NCBI GenBank assembly: GCA_963921195.1
Contig: OY992537.1
Coordinates: 36,627,410-36,691,409, forward strand
Length of the DNA stretch: 64,000 nucleotides
Direction of reading: 5' to 3'
From: Pegoplata infirma
Taxonomy: Eukaryota; Arthropoda; Insecta; Diptera; Anthomyiidae
The translations under genes were made by a program, and so were the position numbers. Under the pieces are notes generated by a model, which was not told the origin of the DNA, made no database searches, and was given only the letters and a program-made list of their open reading frames with translations. Positions 34,177-46,027 of this stretch are shown piece after piece; positions within the stretch are counted from its first letter, which is position 1; each line of letters opens with the position of its first letter.

Positions 34177-34888
34177 ATTGTAAAAGTACATATAATACTT
34201 GTATTTATCAAAGCATACTCTTAGGCATCAAGAAAAATTAAAAAATCGCACGTTTAAGTAGTATTTCGATCGCTATCGACAATAAAAAAAGTTGGTTCAC
34301 ACTATTTTTTTTTAATTTTGCTGGTTAGAGATTCAGGTCATTAATCTTGCTATAATATTATTCAACTAGTTTTTATGGCAATTAGTGCTGTTGTTTAATC
34401 TTTTATGATGTTAACTTAAGTTGTTTCAAAAATTCACAATTAAGAGAATTTTGTGTGATTTTTTTTTTTCAACAAATGGCTATAAAATTTTTATAGTTAA
34501 ATTTTTACTGAAAGGTGTCGTATTTTATATACAGTAATCAATTAGCTAAATTAGTTTTGAGGTGTAAAGATTATTATCTAAAGACATTAAGAGAAACATT
34601 TTAAAAGAAATTTTGATGTTTTAAAAATTTTAATTATTTATTAAACTACTAAATTTAAAACAAACGTAGTTTAAAATAAACATAGTCTAGGTTGATCCAA
34701 ATTAATAATGTGTCTGTTTTTGAATCGCTCTACGAGTTATTAAGATTTATCAAAGAAACAGGTGATCTTCCTACATTTTTATGTCAATATTTAGTTAACT
34801 TTGGGAGATTTATTTAAATTTTCTAAACTAGTAAATGAAGTTTTTCATACATTCCTCATGAGGTTAGTCTTATTAGATAGTAGTTATG
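34177..34888. other. AT-rich sequence, no feature recognised
   Basis: No gene or repeat boundary supported. Confidence 0.4.
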
Positions 34889-35265
34889 TGATCGGTCAAG
34901 GACTCTCTGAGTTAAAGGGGTTCGAAGTTTGACATTTTGGCCAAACAGTTGTTTTTTCGCATCCATGTAACGAGTTTTCGATTTCGTTCTGCTACACCCG
35001 CTAATTGTAGCGAAGTGAGGGAATATGGTTCTTAAGGGGGGGAAGGGGGTCAAAGTTCGACGTAAAGACATTAAAATCCACAAGAAGCCCCACAACTGCC
35101 CTAGCAAGGCCCCTTGAAGGGCCCAATATTTGGCCGACCGCCATTAAATTTCTGCCCCCAACATTTTTCCTAAACCTACCTTACCCTTATCTCTACTTCA
35201 TAAGGGGGCTCCCATACAAAATGACATTTTTAAGAAATTTTTTTCTAACTATTCAGAGTGTCCCT

Positions 35266-35742
35266 ACACTCAAAAAAAAAAACTTTGTAAAATGACAAGA
35301 AAAACTTGTACTACTAACTTTTATTTTTTGCTACCTCCTATTTGACAGACATTTTTTTAATTTTACAAGCTTTTTACCAATAGTTTTGAAATTTTACAAG
35401 CTTTTTACCAATAAAATTGTAAATTTACTTTATAGATTTTTTGCTACCTACTATTTTACGATAATTCATAGTAAAAATTACGAGCTTTTTCGTAATTTTA
35501 CAAGCTTTTTAAAATTGTAAATTTACAAATTTTTTTGCGCAATAAAACTTACAAGGAATTCTGATGAATTTACTAGATTTTTTTGTAAAAACAAAGTTGG
35601 AAATTTTTAAAATTACAAAAAAAAAATGTAAATTTCAATCGAAAATTTTTTGTTAAAAAAAACCGCAAAACTGTTAAATATTATTGGTATTATGGGATTA
35701 CGAAACTTTTTTCTAGTAATTTGACAAGTTTTTTTTTTGTGT
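35266..35742. mobile_element. C-family MITE copy 2
   Basis: ACACTCAAAAAAAAAAAC at the left and TTTTTTTTTTGTGT at the right form the ends. The body has TTGCTACCTCCTATTTGACA, ACAAGCTTTTTACCAATA and TTGTAAATTTAC palindromic units. Sits in the left arm of the 34890-37690 foldback. Confidence 0.7.
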
Positions 35743-35847
35743 AATGGAGTAAACCAACACCCAATATTTTTTCAACCCTAAATATATCTACAATTTATTT
35801 TAAATTCTCAAGGGGGTCTCTCTACAGTTTATTTTTATACACTCCAA

Positions 35848-37190
35848 CTACAGTATGGGGGTATACTCACTTTGTCATTCCGTGTGTAACGCATCGAAAT
35901 ATCGGTCGGGGACCCCATAAATTATATGGGGCATTTCATGTTATTTGTATGGGAGTCTACTTAGGGAGTGGAGATAGGGCGTAGGTATATTTTAAAAAAA
36001 TGTTGTAGGGTAAAAATAAATGGGGGTCGGTTTACTAATGACCCCTCTCGGAAGCACCATTGGACCGGTAGAAGCTGATTAAATAAAACAAATTTACAAA
36101 AAATAAAAAAAAATGTATGGGGACCGCCTTAACAGTTAAAGATAGAGGATAGGTGTGTTCAGTGAAAATGTTTGGACTAAAAAATATTGTGGGTCGGTCA
36201 TACATTTTGTTGCTCTAAGGGCACTGTTAGGGCAGTTAGAGCGGTTTGAGCAAATTTTAGAAAATGTCGTTTTGTGTGAGAGCCCCCTTAGAAATTGGAG
36301 ATCGGGTATTAGTTTGTTCCAAAGAAATGGTAAGACATAAAAAATAATGGGGGTCGGTCTTATAAATAACCCCTCTATGACGCGCCATTGGAGCAGTAGA
36401 AATGATTTTAAGATTGGAAAATTACAATATTTTTTTTTCAAAAAATTTTAAAAAATAGTACTAATCGTTATTCTACGATCGTCCTGGGCAAAAAATTTGT
36501 AGAATCGATAGATGTTTTACACAAAAAAATTTCAAAAAAATCGAAGAGTACAAACATTTTCAAAAATAAGATTTAAATTTTAAAACTTAAAAATCGCAGA
36601 CAAGAGCGCTTTTAAGAATTTTTTGGGATTTTTTTTTTAAAAGTACGTAAAAAAACAAAAATTTTGAAAAAAAAAATGAAATTTGGACCATTGTTGAAGA
36701 AGCTATAAGTAAAAGAAATTTGAGTAATGGAACAAACTACCAATTTTTAAAAATTCAATATCTTTTGAACGGGTCATCAAAAAAATCTGAAAACTTACCA
36801 CGAAGGAGTTTTCGAAGGGTACTAAAAACTGTTAACAAATTGGGAAAATCTAAAAAAAAAATTTTTCAAAGTGTCCGATTTGACATGGAATGTCCCATAT
36901 ATTTTATTGATCAGTGATCGATTCAAAGACTTTCTAGGGATGTCCGTCCGTCTGTTTGTCTGTTAACACGATACAGTCCAAAATAAAAGGGCTAGACTCC
37001 TCAAGTTTGGCACGAATATGTCTCATGGTACTAGGCAGGTTAAGTTCGGAAATGGGCAAAATCGGACCAGGCGAAAAAAGTTCCCCCTTGAAGCACTAAA
37101 GCAACCTCTGGAAAATATAATTTTTTACATGAAGACAAAAGTATTTTTCTTTAACAAATGCAACATTTTTATGCAACAAAATGTTCAAGG
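35848..37190 (+). mobile_element. A-element fragment interrupted by foldback E5
   Basis: The left part has TTGTCATTCCGTGTGTAACG and GGGGACCCCATAAATTATA; the right part resumes at 36898 with GATGTCCGTCCGTCTGTTTG. Together these give the A-element order with E5 between. The 3' limit is uncertain. Confidence 0.6.
35927..36897. mobile_element. Foldback E5: near-solo right arm
   Basis: The left end keeps TGGGGCATTTCATG and then passes directly into the equivalent of the right half of E2 (TATGGGAGTCTACTTAGGG through GTGTCCGATTTGACATGG), ending GGAATGTCCCA. The left arm is therefore almost wholly missing. Identity to E2's right arm is high by eye over about 950 bp. Confidence 0.85.
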
Positions 37191-37690
37191 TCCTGCATTT
37201 GGATCCTGAGAATTAGAAAATGTTGTTTTTTCGGTCCGGAATAAAAAAAAATTAAAATTATCATAATTTTTCCCCGCTTGGGGAGTGGAGAGACGGTGTA
37301 ATTATCTTCGGACAAAAAAAAAAAGGTTGGGGAGTAAAAAATAGTGGGAGTCGATCTAACTTTTAACCTGTCTAGCACCATAGGGGCGGTAGGAGCTGGT
37401 TTAATAAAACAAATTTAAAAAAAAAAAGTTTAAATAAAATATTGGGACCACCTTAAGAGTGTAAGACACAGGGTATGTTCTGAAAAAATGTGGGAATTGA
37501 TAAAATAATGGATTGGGCACTTTAGGGAGAGTTAGATCGGTAGGAACAATATTTCAAAAAATGTTTTGTATGGGAGCCCACTTAGAAAGTGGAGATAGGG
37601 ATAAGGTATTTTCAGGAAAAATGTTGGGTTTGAAAAATTAATGGCGGCCGGTCTAACATTGCACTCTCCAGGGTGTTTTTAGGGCAGTTG

Positions 37691-39504
37691 TGAGTCTTTT
37701 TTTTTGGATGTTTACCCCTTTAACCCTCTTAAGGGATATATGCCCACTTCTCCTGCCCAATTTTTTGGCTCATGCTTTTTTGTCGAACCTAAAAAACTTA
37801 GGTGTGTAGCGGCTCGAAATCGAAAAATTGTGCACTTACCACTCCAAATAGTGCATATGCTAAAAATTGAAAACCGTTTGTTTTAGTTACAAAGTTATAA
37901 AATATTTTTTTGCCGATATGTCACTCGCATCCCACTTAGCGACCACAAAGCTCTTAAAGGAAAATACCTAAGCTTTCTTATGAGCAAAAAAAAAAAAAAT
38001 GGGTACATTTTGACACAAAAGTTAAAAATGTTTGGTTTTGCAAACAATTTTGATTTTGCAAAAAAATATTAAAAATCCAAAAAAAATTTTTTTTTTTGAT
38101 TTTAGGCCCGTAAGTTGTTCACCGGTGGAAAAAAAGTTTCGAAACATCAATTAATTTGTAGCGAAAATTTGACAGTCATATGTGAGGTTATGTTTTGCGC
38201 ATCGTCATACACAAAATAACTTTAATTTACAATTTTTTTGCAATTCTTACCTATTTATCTAAATTAATTAATGTTTACAGTGCAAACAACTTATAAATGC
38301 TTCATTTTATTTCTGAATATTAAATTTCACCGCTTTTAAAATGGTCTGTACAATTTAAAAAAATGTTGCTAATGGTGTTGATGTGTATTGCTGCAACATA
38401 TATCGGGTTATTTTGCCGGTTTTTCACCAGTGTGCAGAATACATCTTCAGTGAAATTTTTACGCTTTTGTAAAGCCAGTGTGAAATTAATGTTTTTTTTT
38501 TATATGGAGTTTGACAGATTTTCACGTGAAAACCAAACAACTTACTTACCTTTTGCAAAAAATCTAAAAAACTAAAAAAATCGAAATATTGAAGAAATTG
38601 CTATCTAAAACTGAGATACCATTCATACAATTAATGTTTCAGATCCTAAAACAGTAATTAATAACTACTTGACTCTTTGAATATAATTATTTCATATTTA
38701 TGATTCAGAATCTTTTGAAAACAATATTTTTTTAAGGTTCTTTTTTATCTAGAAATAACAGAAATCAAAACCAATATTAAATTCATTTTTTTTTAATAAA
38801 AAAGAACCAAATGATTTTTAATAAGCGATAAAATAAACTGCTTATTGGATTTTTTTATTTTTTTTTGCTGAGTTTATAGAATTCTATATAACAGTCTGCT
38901 ATACAGTAAACGGCCTGTTTTTTTTTTTTTGAAGGAATAACAGCATCAGCAACAACAACAAACAGCAAAAAATGAGGAACAGCCTATATGGACGGTTACT
39001 TAAATTGTTTCGTAAAAATGAAAAAAAAAAAAAAACATTCGATCATACTCATCATTTTTGAAATTGCTTTCAACACCAGTTGGCTTAAAACACGATTTTT
39101 TTTTTCTTAAGGTTGAAATAAAATGCTGCTGATGTTGCTGTGAATATTGCTGTCTATATATATATATGTTGCTGATTGTTGTTGTTGTGTAGTATTTGTG
39201 CCTGTTGATGTTGCCTTCATCATATCTTTAGTTTGATATTTTGAAGTTGTTGTTGGTTTTTTTTGCTCATATAGTTTAAAAATATATTTTTTTCAGTATA
39301 TTTTGTGAATGGTTATGATTTTTTTTTTGTTTGCAAAAATACAGTGTGGTTCATTAAAATAGCACTGATTTAGATTTTATGATTTTTGGTTTTGTTACAA
39401 ATAGAATGACAGTGTGTATATAACAGTTTTTACACACATATTTTAAATGGCAAGCAATACACAACATTTTTGAAAATTTATTTTTAAAGAAATCACCATA
39501 TAGT
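37691..39504. other. Repeat-poor AT-rich sequence with CAA/TTG runs
   Basis: 38935-38975 has CAGCATCAGCAACAACAAC and 39120-39250 has TGCTGATGTTGCTG and TTGTTGTTGTTG, roughly inverted with respect to each other. No coding sequence or repeat termini recognised. Confidence 0.45.
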
Positions 39505-40165
39505 ATTTAACTCATGAACAAGGTAATTTTTTTGGTACTTGATACTCCAAAAGTACCATTATTTTACTTTTTTTATCAAAAAGTATCATTTTGATACTTT
39601 TATAAAAACATATTAAAATTTATAGGAAAAACATTTTTTGGTATTTTTTTATTAAAAAGTACTATTTACTACTATTTTGGTACCTTTTTATTAAAAGCAT
39701 AATTTTAGTAAACAGTACAAATTTGGTTCATTTGATATTAGTACTAATAGAAAAAGTAATAGTACTTTTTATAAAAAATTTTGTATTTTTTTTTACTTTT
39801 TGTAAAAAAGTACTGCTTTATTGCTTGTTATAATAAAGTATTATTTTTGTACATTTTATAAAATAGTATTTTTTATAAAAACGTACTATTTTGGCGCTTT
39901 TAATAAAAAATTATTTATTTGGTACATTTTATAAAAAGTCTATTATTTGAAATTAAAAGTTCTATTCCAGAACTTTTTATTAAAAAATGCTATTTAAAAA
40001 GAGGTATAAAAGTAGCTTCTTATAAAAACTATTTCAGTATTTTGTATAAATAGTACTATTTGCGCACATTTTTAAAAAGTTCTATTTTAATACATTTCAT
40101 AAAAAAGTACTAGTTGGTACTTTAAAAAATATTTTTTCGCTCTTTATAAAAAAGTACTATTTTAA
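39505..40165. repeat. AAAAGTACTATTTTGGTAC degenerate array, left part
   Basis: About 20-25 diverged units combining TTTATAAAAAAGTACTATTT and TGGTACTTTT. The array resumes at 42190-42895 after a 2-kb interruption, and a similar short tract is at 45740-45965. Confidence 0.75.
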
Positions 40166-40414
40166 TAGGCTCCAGGCAAAATCGGCCAAAAATTTTATGA
40201 AAAATCGCCCAAAAACAAAATTAACGAAAAAAATCCCAAGAAAGTTATGAATAGGGATTAGATTTCCATGCAAATGCATGTTTTTTGTCGATAGTCTAAA
40301 AACGATATCGACCACTTATCCTTACGAATCAAGAAATTTCCGTTAAAATGGCAGTAACAACTACACTCGAATTGAAAAAATCAGATTTAGTTGATACTTG
40401 CTTAACAGCCTACT

Positions 40415-40491
40415 TGGCGTATCGGTCTAGAGTGATTGTACGTTACAAGCAGTTAATAGCAAAGTATTACAGATGATGATGAGTTCAATCC
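40415..40491 (+). repeat. tRNA-like A and B box pair
   Basis: TGGCGTATCGGTCTAG (40415-40430) resembles a pol III A box and GAGTTCAATCC (40481-40491) a B box, within the hAT-like element. Could be a decayed SINE head. Weak. Confidence 0.3.
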
Positions 40492-40895
40492 TTGTCGGCT
40501 GCGATCTGTAAATAATTTTCACATATAGAGTTTTATTGACTATTAACTAAATAAATTGACATTAAAAGTTTTTCTGAAGATTATTATAACTGGATAATAT
40601 GAAACTAGTAAGAAACAAACCAGGATGTCTAAATTTTTAGAAAAATTAAAATTTTTCTTTCACACTTTTCTCAATTCAAAACCATATGGCATCGATTTGT
40701 TTTTGCATATTTTGGTGAAAATGCATATTTTTGCATATTTTGGTTTTAAATGCATATTTTGGGCATATTTACAACTTTTAGGTGCATATTTTACCATAAA
40801 TTAGTAAATACGAAAATTAAAATATATTTGTTTCAAAAACTATTTTAAATTCTAAAAATTTGTTTTGAAAATATGAAAAATTATTTTTTTTTTAT

Positions 40896-41758
40896 TATAC
40901 CCTACACCACACTGTGGTACAGGGTATAATGAGTTTGTGCTGATGTTTGTAACTACCCGAAATATTGGTCCTAGACCCACCTTTAAGTATACCGATCGAC
41001 TCAGAATCACTTTTTGAGTCGATTTAGCGATGTCCGTCCGTCCGTCCGTCCGTCCGTCCGTCCGTCTGTCCGTCCGTCCGTCCGTCCGTCTGTCTGTCTG
41101 TCCATGTAAACGGTGTAAACACGATACAGGTCGCAATTTTTAATCAATTGACTTGAAATTTGAAACTTAAGTCTCTCTTGGCCCAAGGACGAAGCCTATT
41201 GAAATTGGAAAAAATCGGTCCATATTTAGACCTAGCCCCCATACAAAGGTCCTCTTTAGTTTTGGCTCAAATGACTCTAATAACCGTATTATAGAAGGTA
41301 TCACTTTGAAATTTGGATGGTAAACATGTTTTGTCTTCACATATCATCATTCCGAATTTCAAGGAAATCGGACCAGTTCTTCTTGTAGCCCCCATACAAA
41401 CCACCTTCCCGATTTTCACATAAATGTCTCAAATTTCATGAAAATAGAAAATATTTAATTAAAATTTTGTTTGTGTATGTTAAACGCGTACTTAAATAAC
41501 CTTATCAAACCTGATAATCATCGGACCAGTTTTGGACTCAGGCCCCTTGTGAAAATTTCGCCCGATATTCAGTTAAAGCGGTTTATTGTCAACAAATAGA
41601 AGCCTATTTCACTCAAATTTGATTTGTGAGTGTTTTCTTCACTTATTAAAGGTTTTACAACATATAGATCTAATCGATCCATGGGACCTATTTTCCGGGA
41701 AACCTTGGTGTAGGGTATTATATGGTCGGTCTTGACCGACTATAATTTTCTTACTTGT
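40896..41758 (+). mobile_element. B element, complete
   Basis: Starts TATACCCTACACCACACTGTG, mirrored by GTACAGGGTATAATGAG. Contains CCGAAATATTGGTCCTAG, GAGTCGATTTAGCGATG, a long GTCCGTCC/GTCTGTCTG microsatellite (41033-41104), and CCCCCATACAAA motifs. It ends TTGGTGTAGGGTATTATATG, then TCGGTCTTGACCGACTATAA and TTACTTGTT. Similar in plan to A but a separate family. Confidence 0.87.
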
Positions 41759-42189
41759 TTTTTTATAGATTGTCTTACTTTCTAAAAAAATCTTGCTTAC
41801 TTAAAGTTTTATATGATACTATTTCAACCCGGCGTTATTTTTTGTCTTTTAAGAAGTTTTTCGTATGAAAACAACTTTTTTATTGCACTCATTTCATTTT
41901 ATAGTGCATATTTTTAGTGCATATTTTGAGCTTTTTAGCGCATATTTTAAGGGCATATTTTAGTGCATGAAAATCACATCCCTAGTTATGAAAAATGGCC
42001 CGAGAAAATAAAAAATATTTTTTCCAAAGAAAACTTTCCCAAAACACAAACTACCCTGAAAAGCTTTATTTGGCGGAGAGGGTTGGTTTAAGGGATGAAG
42101 TTTTTAATCCCTAAGCCCGGCCGAAGGCATATGCTACTGCGTTATGCCAATTTTGATATTTGGGAAAAATGTAAAAAGCGGCTACTATA

Positions 42190-42895
42190 GCAGCCCTTTA
42201 TAAAAAGTACTATTTGCGTATTTTTTGTTTAAAGTTCTATTTTGGTACATTTCATAAAAAAGTACTATTTGGTTCTTAAACAAAAAAAAACATAATGTAT
42301 ATTTTAGTACTTTTATAAAAAAGTACTATTTTAAAATTTGTTAGTATTATTTAGGTTCTTTCAATAAAAAAGTAATATTATTTCACTAATTAATACTAAT
42401 TTTGTACTTCTTATAAAATGTTTTTCTTCTCACTAATTAATACTAATTTTCTACTTTTCATAAAAAGCTTCTCTTAGTAGTTAAAAAAAAGTTTGTTTTT
42501 TGTACTTGTAATCAAAAATTGCTATTTAAGTACTTTTTATAAAAAAAGGTTAAAAAAAGTACTACTACAAGTTATATATTGGCACATTTCATAAAAAAGG
42601 TACTATTTCGTTACTTTTTTTAAAAAACTATATAACATTACCATTTTTCATAAAAAAACTATATTGGTACTTTTTTAAAAAGAAATATTTTTTAGTACTT
42701 TTTATAAAAAAGTAAATTTTGAAAAAAAAGCGTTATTTTGTGAAAAAATACTATTGTGCTATTTTAAATATTACTATTTTGATACATGTATTAAAAAATA
42801 TTATTTTGATGCATTTTTAAAAAAAGTAATATTTTGATAATTTTTACAAAAAGCTTCATTAAGTACTGTAAAAAAAAACTCTGCGAATTTAGTAC
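42190..42895. repeat. AAAAGTACTATTTTGGTAC degenerate array, right part
   Basis: Continuation of the array at 39505-40165, same unit and orientation. Confidence 0.75.
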
Positions 42896-42999
42896 TCTAG
42901 CCCAAAACATTTGATCATGAAAGCAAAGTTTTTTTTTAGCAAAAATAGTGTTATTTGACATTCCATGCAACACGAATATAAATATCGGCCGATTGATTC

Positions 43000-44055
43000 A
43001 TTTCAGAAAAATGTACAACTCTTACTTATTTTTTGTACATTTGTTAAACAAATGGAACATTTTCATGTCGGAATTTCAGACTTACAAGGAAAGTCTCTCT
43101 AGTGTCACCCGCAGATCTTTATGGAATTGGTTTTATTTTGTAGAGCAGAAAAAATAAAGGGACACGTATTTTTTTTTAGCGGCCTAAATTAATATTTGGG
43201 AGGTAAAAAGGAGTGGGGAACCCAAGGCCATTTTTCATTTTTTTCGTTTATCTCCTATATTATGCAAAGAAACCTAGTCATTTGACATAAAAAATGAAAG
43301 GTCTTTGGAAAACCTATCTACGTGTGCTTAGAACGTGTCTAAACATGCACAACTTTTCGTCATATTGAGTAAAATACAAAAATTTTAGGACATTTTTGTT
43401 AATAAGTCGAAAAATATTAACCTCTTTGGCCCGTTGTTATCACCACGAGATAGGTTTTTTTAATACCTTTAATGTGATACCACACATGCCTATATTAATT
43501 TTGTTTAAATAGGCGTAAATCATAAAAAACTAAAAAAGGTCTATTTCCCCCCATACAAATCGACCCCTCTTCAAAATGAGTTTGGGCCGCTAAAAAAAAA
43601 TACGTGTCGAATTAATTTTCGTTCTTAACAACATATCCAAATTTCATGAAGATCAGAGGGTGACACCTGGGAGACTTCCCTTGTTAGTAGTTTCGTTGAA
43701 TAAAAAAATAAGAAAAAAATGAAAAGTTTTTTGATGAAAAAAAGTGTTAATGAAAAAAATGTTGGTGAAAAAAAAATTTTTTTTGATGAGAAAATGTTTT
43801 TGAAGAAGAAAAAAAAATGTTCTGAAAAAAAAAAAATTTTTTTGATGAAAAAAAAAACAAAAAAAAAATTTTGTGACAAAAAACGATGAAAAAAGTTTTT
43901 GTAAAAAAAAAAATTGATAAAAGAAAATTGATGGAAAAAAATTGATGAAAAAAAAAATTTGGTGGAAAAAAAATTGATAAAAAAATTTTGATACAAACAA
44001 ATATTTTGGTGAAAAAAATGTTTGATAAAAGAAAATTTTATTAAAAATTTAAAAA
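43000..44055. repeat. TTTGATGAAAAAAA low-complexity repeat, interrupted by F2
   Basis: 43020-43066 (TTTGTTAAACAAATGGAACA) and the GATGAAAAAAA tract at 43700-44050 appear in inverted orientation at 55920-56320. The other copy lacks F2, so this is one dispersed repeat with an insertion. The Phe-rich open frames on the minus strand are low complexity only. Confidence 0.65.
43084..43684. mobile_element. Foldback F2, termini ACAAGGAAAGTCTC
   Basis: ACAAGGAAAGTCTCTCTAGTG at the left pairs with GGGAGACTTCCCTTGT at the right. Inner pairs include GTGTCACCCGCAGATC with GATCAGAGGGTGACAC, and GGGACACGTATTTTTTTT with its complement beside GCGGCC. About 601 bp, same terminal type as F1. Non-coding. Confidence 0.87.
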
Positions 44056-44079
44056 AAAAAATTCACCAGCAGGTGAGTT

Positions 44080-45010
44080 ATTATGCAAGAGGATATTTGT
44101 CCTTTAGTAGAGGATATTTAAATACACAGTGATACAAAATCGAACTTTCGGAATCGGAATGGGATGAAACCAAAAGCAAATGAAAGCTGACATTTTCCAT
44201 AACCATCAAGGCCTTTTTTTTTAGGTCAGAGCTAGATTTTATTTTACACGCATTTAAAGTTGGTGATTTTAAAGCATTTAAAGTTTTTGTGTACTAAACA
44301 TGTCCTACTTTAAAGGCCCGTGGTGGTGCCCTTATTGGACATGTAGGGTCCAGTTTCCAAACTTAAGCTCAAAATTACTTCAGCTATGACTGATATGAAT
44401 TTTGCTGCAATCGGTCCAGTACCTATTTACTGAATAGCCAAATAATTAAAATAAACAACTGTACACCGTTGCGTATGATTGTTATTTAAAGGCAATTATT
44501 AATATAAATCACTGGACACCGTTGCGTATGATTGTTATTTAAAGGCAATTACAATATTAATCATTCGCCACTGATACAGTTTTCAAGCATTTATTATTAT
44601 AATTATAACAAAAGTGCACTAACTTCAAATGCGTGTAAAACAAAATCTAGCTCTGAACTAGAAAAAAACCTTGAGGGGTTTGTTATGGAATATGTCAACT
44701 TTCATTTGCTTTTGGTTTCATTCCATTCCGATTTTGGGTGTTGCAATGTGATACCAATAGGTGCTATTTTTTGACTGCAACTGTATATTATTGATGTGTT
44801 TTGTTGTTGTTGCTAGGTTATAAAGAACAACGCCTTTAAGCCTTATATTATATGATTATTTTAGTTTTTTATTTTGCTTTTTCCTGGAGCTTAACCTGTA
44901 AATGCTACATTTTTTCTTAATATTAGATATCATTTAAATATATCATTTATTAAAATTGCAATCCTTATGGGATTTTGAAATGGATAAATCTATTTAAAGG
45001 CAAACATAAC
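44080..45010 (+). repeat. Duplicated segment, copy 1 (with foldback inside)
   Basis: 44090-44130 (GGATATTTGTCCTTTAGTAG) plus 44755-45010 (AGGTGCTATTTTTTGACTGC through CAATCCTTATGGGAT) match 48885-49190 closely. Copy 2 is continuous where copy 1 is split by the foldback at 44136-44749. Confidence 0.8.
44136..44749. mobile_element. Foldback element with internal tandem duplication
   Basis: CGGAATGGGATGAAACCAAA on the left pairs with TTTGGTTTCATTCCATTCCG on the right, with further pairs GAGCTAGATTTTATTTTACA and ACACGCATTTAAAGTT. The outer ends (CACAGTGATAC and complement of CACATTGCAACACCC) match poorly. Inside, ACACCGTTGCGTATGATTG plus TTATTTAAAGGCAATTA occurs twice in tandem (44463 and 44517). 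No clear target duplication. Confidence 0.75.
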
Positions 45011-45119
45011 CAGGGACAGGACCTTCATGCACTAAAAAATTATGTTTTAGGCGCCTAAAAAGACTTAAAATATGCACTAAAAATCATAAATATTCACTGT
45101 TTTTTTACTTTTATTAAAA
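45011..45119. repeat. GCACTAAAAATATG-type fragment of the 40252 element
   Basis: TGCACTAAAAAATTATG and AAAATATGCACTAAAAATC resemble the GCATATTTTAGTGCATG end of the hAT-like element at 41984, inverted. A fragment only. Confidence 0.4.
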
Positions 45120-45700
45120 ACAAGTAAAAAAGTTAAACTCGCCCTTGCCAAATGTAGTGATACCCTCCACAATTTCAAAAAGATTATTGCAAAAAACTTT
45201 TTTTTTAAAAGAAATTACTTTTGAAAAAAAAATTTTTTTTTGAAAAAAATTTTTTTTTTTGAAAAATAAAAAAAATCCTCGAAAAAAAAATCCGCGATTT
45301 TTTTATTTTTTTTTGCAAAAAATATGTTCGTACTTGTTTAAATACCATTTTGTGTTCAATTCTGTTCACATATGTCAACCAGCAACCGAATTAAAGCATT
45401 TTGTATTTTTAGGTTATGTGAAATGTAACAAAGTATTTGATGTTGGCTTACATCTTCGTTCATAACTTTTGAACCGCTAAACCGATATCGCTCAAATGCA
45501 ATACCAAACTGCTCGGGAGCACTTCCAATAAATATGTTAAGTTTCAGTCATCTGCGTGTAATAGTTTGGCCGTGATCACCATTTCCACAGACAAACAGAC
45601 GGACACCTAATATCGAGCACTGAACAATAATATACAAACTTTATTGGGTCCCAGTCCGATATATCTATAAACAAATTTATATATACCCCCAATCACTAAT
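45120..45700 (-). mobile_element. A element, short variant, minus strand
   Basis: Reads on the minus strand from the TATATACCC tip region at 45690 through GGGACCCAATAAAG and GTCCGTCTGTTTG to GTGGAGGGTATCACTACATT and the closing TTTTTTACTTGTTT. Same subfamily as 31081-31696. Confidence 0.75.
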
Positions 45701-46027
45701 AAAAAATTCTTTTTATTTGCGTATTTTTTTATTTAAGTTAAATTTTATTAATTTTTTTTAAGAAAGTACTTTCTTTGGGTTTTGGGTATTTGTTTTTGGT
45801 ACTTAAAAAAAGTACTTTTTCTTTCACCCAATTTTTTTGTTCAGTACTGATATGGGAGAGAGAAAAGTTTATAAATATTAATAATTTTTTTTAATCTTTT
45901 AGTAAAAAAATATTTGGCACCTCTTACTGAAAAGTACCTACTATTTTAGTACACTGGTAAATATGCTTCACAAACCCAAAAATATTTTGACGAAAAATTT
46001 AAAATGTTTGCACAAATAGTAAACAAT
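45701..46027. repeat. GTACTTTTT-rich tract
   Basis: AAAGTACTTTCTTTGGG, TTTTGGTACTTAAAAAAAG and similar, related to the 39505-42895 array. No other feature. Confidence 0.4.

Larger units (their letters stand above)
34890..37690. mobile_element. Diverged foldback filled with nested insertions
   Basis: 35110-35240 (GGCCGACCGCCATTAAATTT, GGGGGCTCCCATACAAAATG) is the inverted counterpart of 37545-37690 (TTTTGTATGGGAGCCCACTT, TTAATGGCGGCCGGTC). The sequence is a distant relative of foldback E2. Between the arms lie a C MITE, an A fragment and E5. Outer limits are approximate. Confidence 0.65.
40252..41984. mobile_element. hAT-like element containing a B element, TSD GTTATGAA
   Basis: Starts TAGGGATTAGATTTCCATGC and ends GCATGAAAATCACATCCCTA. 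GTTATGAA flanks both sides (40244-40251 and 41985-41992), a perfect 8-bp duplication. The interior repeats GCATATTTTGG (40700-40800 and 41905-41970). A B element lies at 40896-41758. Without it the element is about 870 bp. Non-coding. Confidence 0.92.

Noticed and set aside
40852..41136. Minus-strand frame with repeated TDRRTDGR-type residues
   Set aside because: It is the GTCCGTCC/GTCTGTCTG microsatellite of the B element read as protein.
43625..44000. Phe-rich minus-strand frames of about 120 residues
   Set aside because: Low-complexity GATGAAAAAAA tract; composition not protein-like.
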